DNA of 64,000 nucleotides, from positions 372,001 to 436,000 of the forward strand of contig CANKZG010000002.1 of the NCBI GenBank assembly GCA_947488435.1, in the 5' to 3' direction. How positions within the stretch are numbered: position 1 is the first letter of the stretch; every line of letters begins with the position of its first letter. The notes below the pieces were generated by a model. It saw only the letters and a list, made by a program, of their open reading frames with translations. It had not been told where the DNA came from and made no database searches. This DNA comes from an uncultured Flavobacteriaceae bacterium. Lineage in GTDB: Bacteria; Bacteroidota; Bacteroidia; Flavobacteriales; Flavobacteriaceae. A program made the translations under genes and the position numbers. Shown here piece after piece: positions 58,846 through 64,000 of the stretch.

Positions 58846-59532
58846 CTACATTTTTAGTTTTGCAGCTAACGCACTTTTATACTGTAAACCAATCGGGATT
58901 TGCTCATTTCCAATACGAACATGATCTACGGCAATGGCATTTATTTTTTTAAAATTAACAATAAAGGATTTTTGAATTTGAATAAAATTATCATCCAGTT
59001 GTTGCAATGCTTCAGCAATACTTTGCCTTGCCATTACCTTTTTTTCATTACAAAAATAGAACATGTAGTTCCCTTCTTTTTTTAGATAATCGATTTGGCT
59101 TATCTGCAATTGGTAAATCTCAAGACCGCTTTTAACGAATATACTTTCCGATTTAGTACTTACAGTTGTTGTGGTAGGTGAATCGAATCGATCAATTAAT
59201 TTGGTGATTGTTTTAGAAAAGCGTTCTAAACTTATGGGTTTTAATAGATAATCAATAGCATTAACGTCATAGCTTTCCAAAGCATGTTCGGAGTAGGCAG
59301 TAGTAAATACAATAGCTGTATCTACTGGGATCATTTTGGAAAGAGATAATCCACTTAAATGGGGCATATTGATATCTAAAAAAACAATATCTACAGCATT
59401 GGCATTTAAAAATTCAAGAGCTTTAAGCCCATTTCTAAAAGTCTTTACCAATTCAAAATTGGAAAAATGAGAAAGATAGGTTCGTAATAATTCTATGGCT
59501 TTGGGCTCGTCATCAACGATAATCACTTTCAT
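58846..59532 (-). CDS. LytTR-family response regulator
   Basis: The receiver domain starts MKVIIVDDEPKAI, with phospho-acceptor D53 (IVFLDINMPHLSG) and conserved lysine in AIDYLLKPI. The C-terminal LytTR DNA-binding domain (from about residue 130) includes YLKKEGNYMFYF and IQKSFIVNFKKI. The ATG at 59532 is used because the longer start is a TTG. It overlaps the histidine kinase gene by 20 bases, so the two are one unit. Confidence 0.92.
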   Translation of the reverse strand: MKVIIVDDEPKAIELLRTYLSHFSNFELVKTFRNGLKALEFLNANAVDIVFLDINMPHLSGLSLSKMIPVDTAIVFTTAYSEHALESYDVNAIDYLLKPISLERFSKTITKLIDRFDSPTTTTVSTKSESIFVKSGLEIYQLQISQIDYLKKEGNYMFYFCNEKKVMARQSIAEALQQLDDNFIQIQKSFIVNFKKINAIAVDHVRIGNEQIPIGLQYKSALAAKLKM

Positions 59533-60577
59533 CAGTATCAATTTTTAGTTCAACACGATATTGTTTTTCATCCTTTTTAATAATAATCCGATGTTTAAAA
59601 GGATATGCAATATGCAAACGCTCTTTGTTGGAAGCTAAACCAAACCCTCCAGTTTCTTGAGCTATAATCTGTTTTGGGATGGAATTTTCTATAATAAAAA
59701 CAATTTCATTTTCTTTTGAAAGATCCATATGTATATGAATCATACTTTTTTCTTCTGGTTGCACCCCATGTTTAAAGGCATTTTCTACGTAGCACAAAAA
59801 AATACTAGGTTCTATTTTTTGTTTATCGTTAGTTCCTTCGATGGTAAACTGAAAATCTACTTCATCATCTTCAAAACGTAATAAATGAAGGTCAACAAAG
59901 CTTCTGATGAATTCAATTTCTTCATGAATTAACACTTTTTCTCTTTTTATGTCATAAACCACATAGCGCAATAAGCCCGATAATTTATCAATACTTTTAG
60001 CCAACTTTGGATTGTCACTCTGATTTACCATGGATAATAAATTATTCATGGTATTGAATAAAAAATGTGGTTGCAATTGTTGTCGTAATACGTTTAATTC
60101 CGCCTGGTTTTTAACAAACTCTAATTGCTTTTTATCATTTTCGTGTTTTACCCACATTTTAATGAACCCATAACAAATCGCTAAAGCCATATAAAAAAGA
60201 ATCATACCAGCAATTCCATCGTGTTTAGATTTATCATCAACATTAGGTATGATTAAATATATAATAACCGGACTGTACAAAAGCAGTGTTAAAAGAACTA
60301 AACCGAAAGTTTTTAAAAGAAACCCTCTAACGGCTTTGGGTCTTTTAAGCTTGTGAATTAAATAAAGTTCGACATAAAAGAAGAGGATAAAAAGAAATTG
60401 TCCGATGAGGTTTGCGTAGACACTATGAATATTTCTGACGGTAATTTTAGTCTTTTTGCCATCAACAACCTCAACGCCAATAACGTCCATTGTACTATCT
60501 CCTAAAACCAATGCCCAGGTCATAAAAGCCCAAAATAAGATGTTCAATATAATTTCAATTCGTCTGAACCGCATCAT
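59513..60577 (-). CDS. LytS/YpdA-type sensor histidine kinase
   Basis: Four transmembrane helices fill residues 8-140. The HisKA-type region has phospho-acceptor H171 (LRQQLQPHFLFNTMNNL). The ATP-binding domain shows the N box LCYVENAFKHG and a G box GFGLASNKERL. It has no large extracellular domain, so it probably senses a membrane-related signal. It is the upstream gene of the two-component pair and is divergent from the beta-barrel gene at 60841, with a 263-base gap. Confidence 0.92.
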   Translation of the reverse strand: MMRFRRIEIILNILFWAFMTWALVLGDSTMDVIGVEVVDGKKTKITVRNIHSVYANLIGQFLFILFFYVELYLIHKLKRPKAVRGFLLKTFGLVLLTLLLYSPVIIYLIIPNVDDKSKHDGIAGMILFYMALAICYGFIKMWVKHENDKKQLEFVKNQAELNVLRQQLQPHFLFNTMNNLLSMVNQSDNPKLAKSIDKLSGLLRYVVYDIKREKVLIHEEIEFIRSFVDLHLLRFEDDEVDFQFTIEGTNDKQKIEPSIFLCYVENAFKHGVQPEEKSMIHIHMDLSKENEIVFIIENSIPKQIIAQETGGFGLASNKERLHIAYPFKHRIIIKKDEKQYRVELKIDTDESDYR

Positions 60578-60840
60578 GCAAAGGTATCAATCCTCCTCTC
60601 AAAAACAGCATTATTGTTAGGAACCATGGGGTTTATGGTATGAAATTTATTCATTTTCAAATATCCTAGATCCGATATGCTTTATAACAGTATTTACTTG
60701 CTTGATGACTTCTCCAAAAAAAAAGAAAAACTAAGCTTTTATTTAGTGAAATGTAATGAAAACCATGCCTCGTATGCTAATGTATAACGGAGTTGGGAAA
60801 TGGTAAAATCAAATAGATCAATCAAAATTAAAATCAAATT

Positions 60841-61452
60841 ATGAAACAGTCCATCGCTTTTTTCGCTTGTTTATTCTTCTTTTTTTTCACTAACGCTCAA
60901 AACGATAAATCCACAGGCTTTGAAAAGGGGGATTTTTTCGTTTCAGGAAACATTGGTTTTTCTTCTTTTAAAAATAGAGATACTGACCGTAAAGCTACAG
61001 AGTTTAGAATAATACCAGAAGCAGGCTATTTTATTTCTGACCATGTTGTGCTAGGATTGGAATTAGGGTATTTAAATGTAAACATAGAAGCTATTGATAC
61101 CGTAAATGGTATAACAGGGGTTGTTGACCAAGAGACGAATTCTTTTTTAGCAGGTGTCTATAGCAGGTATTATTTTACACCTCAAAAAATATTCTCTTTT
61201 TTTGGATCACTTGGATTAGATTACATTGATAGTAAACAGGAGCAACTCGGCGGGAACACTGATATAGAAATAGATGTTTTTCGTATGGGTTTAGACACAG
61301 GAATAAACTACTTTTTATCAAGCTCTTTTGCGCTTACCACAACCATTGGCATCTTATCCTATGAAATCGGCAATGGTTCAGTAGACACTTCAAATTTCAA
61401 TATCGGTTTGGATTTTAATAATATCAATTTTGGATTGCTCTATAAAATTTAA
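60841..61452 (+). CDS. Outer membrane beta-barrel protein
   Basis: A signal peptide ends at TNAQ. The mature 180 residues show alternating strands of an eight-stranded barrel type (GDFFVSGNIGFSSF, FRIIPEAGYFISDHVVLGLELGYL, SFLAGVYSRYYFTPQKIFSFFGSLGLDYI), ending in an aromatic-rich final strand (NFGLLYKI). Function of such barrels is usually structural or transport-related. Divergence from the LytTR pair suggests that it may be one of its targets. Confidence 0.8.
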   Translation: MKQSIAFFACLFFFFFTNAQNDKSTGFEKGDFFVSGNIGFSSFKNRDTDRKATEFRIIPEAGYFISDHVVLGLELGYLNVNIEAIDTVNGITGVVDQETNSFLAGVYSRYYFTPQKIFSFFGSLGLDYIDSKQEQLGGNTDIEIDVFRMGLDTGINYFLSSSFALTTTIGILSYEIGNGSVDTSNFNIGLDFNNINFGLLYKI

Positions 61453-61539
61453 TGATAAAACGAGTGAAGACGCTTATAGAAAAAAATTATAAGTCATCAG
61501 AAAAATAGAGCATAAATTAAAGTATATAAAATAAAAAAG

Positions 61540-62646
61540 ATGAAACACCTCATAGCACTGTATTGTTTCCTATTTGCAGGTATAAGTATGGCGCAATCTA
61601 CCCCGACCATTTATAAAGAACAAATTAACGCTTTCGAACAAAGTTTTGAAGCTAGAACATCTGAAAAATTAAAGCCTTATTTGAGTTCCAATTTGGTGAT
61701 CGACCCAATCCCAAAAGAACAGACTGCATTGGTTTTAAATCAGATATTTGGACAACTTCCTTTATTAACCGCTCTGGAAATTAAGGAAAGTAATCACGAA
61801 AGTGTGCTTCTTCATTATACTTTTCAAAATCTAGGAGAGCGAGAATCTTCCCTGTTTTTTGATGAAGAAAGAAAAATTAAAAAAATTGAACTATTCGAAA
61901 ACCTCATAAAAGAATCTAGAGAACGTCGAGAGCTACAACAAGGTCCTAATGCGGTGCAACCAATTAAAGACGAGTTGTCCGAAAAATTCCCTTCAAAAAA
62001 AATAAGCATTCCTACCTCAAATAATTATGCCGTTGTTGGGGATTTATATGATATTGGAGCCAATAATCCTATTATCATACTCTGTCATCAGGCGGGTTAT
62101 AATAAATATGAGTACGCAGATATCGCTCCTAAACTTAATAATATGGGGTTTAATTGTCTTGCGGTAGACCTTAGCGGTGGTGGAACCTTTGCGGCACATT
62201 TCAATGAAACATCAGAAAATAGGGTTGCAAGTGGACAGGGTAGTAGTCGTACTTTGATATCAAATGAAATAGAGGCAACGATTAATTATCTGGCTAAGAA
62301 GTATACTACAGAAATAATAGTATGGGGTAGTTCATATTCAGCCAGTCTTGCGGCTACAACGGCTGCTAATAATGATAAAGTAAGCGCTTTTATCGCTTTT
62401 AGTGCCCTAAGTCCCTCTCTTGCAAGTGTCTTACCAGGTATTGAAAAACCCTTTTTTATGACAGCCTCTAAAGCAGAAGGATCTGATCTGAAAGCGCTTT
62501 TAAAAGACACCACTTTAGGTAGTAATCAAATTTTATTTATCCCTTCAGGAGCAGGAGCGCATGGTTCCAAAGCTATTTGGAATGGGGCAGAAGATGCTAA
62601 TGAGTACTGGGTTGCAATACGCTCTTTTTTAAATACCATTAAATAA
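61540..62646 (+). CDS. Secreted alpha/beta hydrolase, paralogue of the gene at 55120
   Basis: It has the same two-part plan as its paralogue: signal peptide ending SMAQ, NTF2-like domain (INAFEQSFEARTSEKLKPYL, FDEERKIKKIELFENLIKE), then an alpha/beta hydrolase with IILCHQAGYNKYEYADIAPK, nucleophile loop VWGSSYSASLA and histidine in GAHGSKAIW. Many positions match the first copy, including the shift of the GxSxG loop to GSSYS. It is followed after 50 bases by the DUF3471-like gene. Confidence 0.82.
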   Translation: MKHLIALYCFLFAGISMAQSTPTIYKEQINAFEQSFEARTSEKLKPYLSSNLVIDPIPKEQTALVLNQIFGQLPLLTALEIKESNHESVLLHYTFQNLGERESSLFFDEERKIKKIELFENLIKESRERRELQQGPNAVQPIKDELSEKFPSKKISIPTSNNYAVVGDLYDIGANNPIIILCHQAGYNKYEYADIAPKLNNMGFNCLAVDLSGGGTFAAHFNETSENRVASGQGSSRTLISNEIEATINYLAKKYTTEIIVWGSSYSASLAATTAANNDKVSAFIAFSALSPSLASVLPGIEKPFFMTASKAEGSDLKALLKDTTLGSNQILFIPSGAGAHGSKAIWNGAEDANEYWVAIRSFLNTIK

Positions 62647-62696
62647 CAAAAATCTATTATTATAACATTTTTTAAATCATTTTAAAATCACAATTC

Positions 62697-63044
62697 ATGA
62701 AGAAAGTATTTACAATTTTAAGCCTTATTTGTTTTACCGTTTTTACGTATGGACAACAGCAAGATCAGAAAGAAATTAGGGTGTCTCAGGAGGTACTAAA
62801 AACATATGTAGGCAAATATGAACTTGGTCCAGGAGCAATTATGACCGTAACCAATGAAGAAAACCGCCTTTTTGTTCAGTTAACTGGGCAACAACGGTTT
62901 GAGGTTTTTGCATCTGCGGAAAACGAATTTTTCCTTAAAGTAATTGAAGCCAGTATTACATTTAATGCAGATGCAAACGGAAAAACAGAAAATCTTGTAT
63001 TACATCAGAATGGGCAAAATGTTCCAGCAAAGAAAATAGAATAA
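62697..63044 (+). CDS. Secreted DUF3471-like small protein
   Basis: A signal peptide (TYGQ) precedes a 95-residue domain with the DUF3471 pattern: EVLKTYVGKYELGPGAIMTVT, RLFVQLTGQQRFEVF and FNADANGKTENLVLHQNG. The domain normally sits at the C-terminus of beta-lactamase-like serine hydrolases, where it forms a small beta barrel; here it stands alone. It could act in trans with one of the serine hydrolases nearby. Confidence 0.78.
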   Translation: MKKVFTILSLICFTVFTYGQQQDQKEIRVSQEVLKTYVGKYELGPGAIMTVTNEENRLFVQLTGQQRFEVFASAENEFFLKVIEASITFNADANGKTENLVLHQNGQNVPAKKIE

Positions 63045-63087
63045 AGGAGATTTAAAACCCATATACCGTAAAATTTAAATACAAAGA

Positions 63088-63618
63088 ATGTTCAAAAGTA
63101 TCCTAAAGCATAGTCTTTTGGTTACCGGGATCTTTATTCTGGTTACCGGAATACTTTTTATACTCGGTTTAGGATATAAACCATTAAGTTTTCAAAAGAT
63201 ATTTAATGTAGTGATTTTTGCTTCGGTAACCATTATTGCATTATTTCATTTTAAACGAAAACATTCAGGGTTTCTTTCTCTTGGCAATGCATTTATGTTG
63301 GGATTAGGGGTGACTCTCGTGGGATCTTTGCTTATTATTTTATGGGTATACCTGTTCTCCAAGATTTTAAATCCTGATTTCTATTTTGAAGGACTTCGGG
63401 AGTACAACATATGGAATCACGGTTTGCTTAACCCTCACCTTAGCCATGAAGAAATTGTTGCCGACACCGATGCTGCCTTGGAGGAAAATAAACGCTTCGA
63501 ATACCTGTCAATTTTTATTGGGAATGTTGTATTAAATGGGTTAATCATCAACTTCATAATAAGTCTATTTATGAAGTCTAAAAAGGGAAAATATAAGAAT
63601 CCTATCGAACCAAAATAA
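63088..63618 (+). CDS. DUF4199 membrane protein, second copy
   Basis: The 176-residue protein has four transmembrane helices in the DUF4199 pattern (HSLLVTGIFILVTGILFILG, SLGNAFMLGLGVTLVGSLLI) and a helical segment before the last helix (HEEIVADTDAALEENKRF). It matches the layout of the gene at 56298. It follows the DUF3471-like gene by 43 bases. Confidence 0.8.
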   Translation: MFKSILKHSLLVTGIFILVTGILFILGLGYKPLSFQKIFNVVIFASVTIIALFHFKRKHSGFLSLGNAFMLGLGVTLVGSLLIILWVYLFSKILNPDFYFEGLREYNIWNHGLLNPHLSHEEIVADTDAALEENKRFEYLSIFIGNVVLNGLIINFIISLFMKSKKGKYKNPIEPK

Positions 63619-63645
63619 TAGAAGCTGAGAACTAAATATGATATC

Positions 63646-64000
63646 ATGAAATACTTAAATTATTTACTCGTCCTTTTCTTAATCTCTAGCTTTTATGGAG
63701 AAAAGATAATAGCGCAAGAAACGGTTAGGAAAACAATTGGAACTAAAATTGATATTAACTCGGAGGTATTTTCAGAATCTAGAGAAATTCAAGTTTATCT
63801 CCCCACGAGTTATGAAACTACAACAACAGAATATCCAGTATTATATCTGTTAAATGGGAAACGATGGTTTCTTAATGGGGTTAGTTTGCAACAGACCTTT
63901 ACTTTAGACCCTTTTACCAACGAGGTCTATCAAGGGCTTACACCTGAATTTATAGTAGTCGGCATTACTACGGATACATCGCAAGGAAGACAGCGTTATA
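63646..64000 (+). CDS. Secreted esterase (IroE/esterase D-like), 3' truncated by window edge
   Basis: Only the first 118 residues are visible. A signal peptide (IIAQ) leads into the start of an alpha/beta hydrolase of the putative esterase family: SREIQVYLPTSYET, YPVLYLLNGKRWF and FIVVGITTDTSQGRQRY. The nucleophile and histidine lie beyond the window. It continues the plus-strand series of hydrolases beginning at 61540, 27 bases after the DUF4199 gene. Confidence 0.8.
   Translation, partial: MKYLNYLLVLFLISSFYGEKIIAQETVRKTIGTKIDINSEVFSESREIQVYLPTSYETTTTEYPVLYLLNGKRWFLNGVSLQQTFTLDPFTNEVYQGLTPEFIVVGITTDTSQGRQRY

Noticed and set aside
1-64000. CRISPR array, tRNA or rRNA genes, insertion sequence, prophage or origin
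   Set aside because: No regularly spaced repeats, tRNA-like T-loop sequences, transposase or integrase motifs, or dnaA-type boxes were noticed. A covariance-model and insertion-sequence search would be needed to exclude short or diverged cases.

Overview
The window looks like chromosome of a (probably marine) flavobacterium in the Bacteroidota. The DNA is A+T-rich. Many genes have short signal peptides ending in 'AQ' or 'GQ' or lipoboxes like 'SC'. Families typical of the phylum are present (DUF4199, DUF4251, DUF4386, LytTR two-component pair, AraC regulator with a membrane domain). Several upstream regions carry the Bacteroidota -7 element TAnnTTTG. No rRNA, tRNA, CRISPR array, integrase or insertion sequence was recognised.

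Layout. 1-6.1 kb: end of an SF2 helicase, a glycosyltransferase, menB, and secreted NTF2-like, YceI-TPR and metallo-beta-lactamase-fold proteins. 6.1-6.7 kb: a diverged direct repeat of about 176 bp carrying a tiny cysteine-containing ORF. 6.7-17 kb: a haloalkane-dehalogenase-like hydrolase, serine hydrolase, pirin, FG-GAP/CxxCH lipoprotein, DinB protein, amidase, M14 peptidase, VWA lipoprotein and YdjC deacetylase.

17-37 kb is the functional core, a molybdenum island. It holds (i) an exported IorAB-type molybdenum hydroxylase with moaD, mobA and a MoeB-rhodanese fusion; (ii) moaA-moeA on the other strand with two membrane proteins; (iii) an XdhC protein, a lone DUF3578/HNH nuclease and a cysteine desulfurase; (iv) a cox operon, coxM-coxS-coxL-coxG-coxD-coxE-xdhC/YHS-mocA. 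CoxL carries the AYRCSFR active-site loop of form I aerobic carbon monoxide dehydrogenase, so CO oxidation with a Mo-S-Cu centre is predicted. The accessory genes would make the cofactor, add cytidine, sulfurate it and load it. moaC, moaE and mogA are not in the window.

37-55 kb: an amidohydrolase, a decayed serine hydrolase, an AraC regulator divergent from a lipoprotein trehalase, a GH113-like membrane glycosidase, a DUF2652-SRPBCC protein, an ArsR-SRPBCC pair with two inverted-repeat operators, an exported methyltransferase, a three-gene group of secreted proteins, a helix-turn-helix/transmembrane/lectin-fold protein divergent from a secreted lectin-fold protein, and two tandem ECF sigma factor plus membrane partner modules. 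55-64 kb: two related modules of secreted alpha/beta hydrolase plus DUF4199 membrane protein, around a serine hydrolase, a LytTR-type two-component system and a beta-barrel protein. The window ends inside an esterase.
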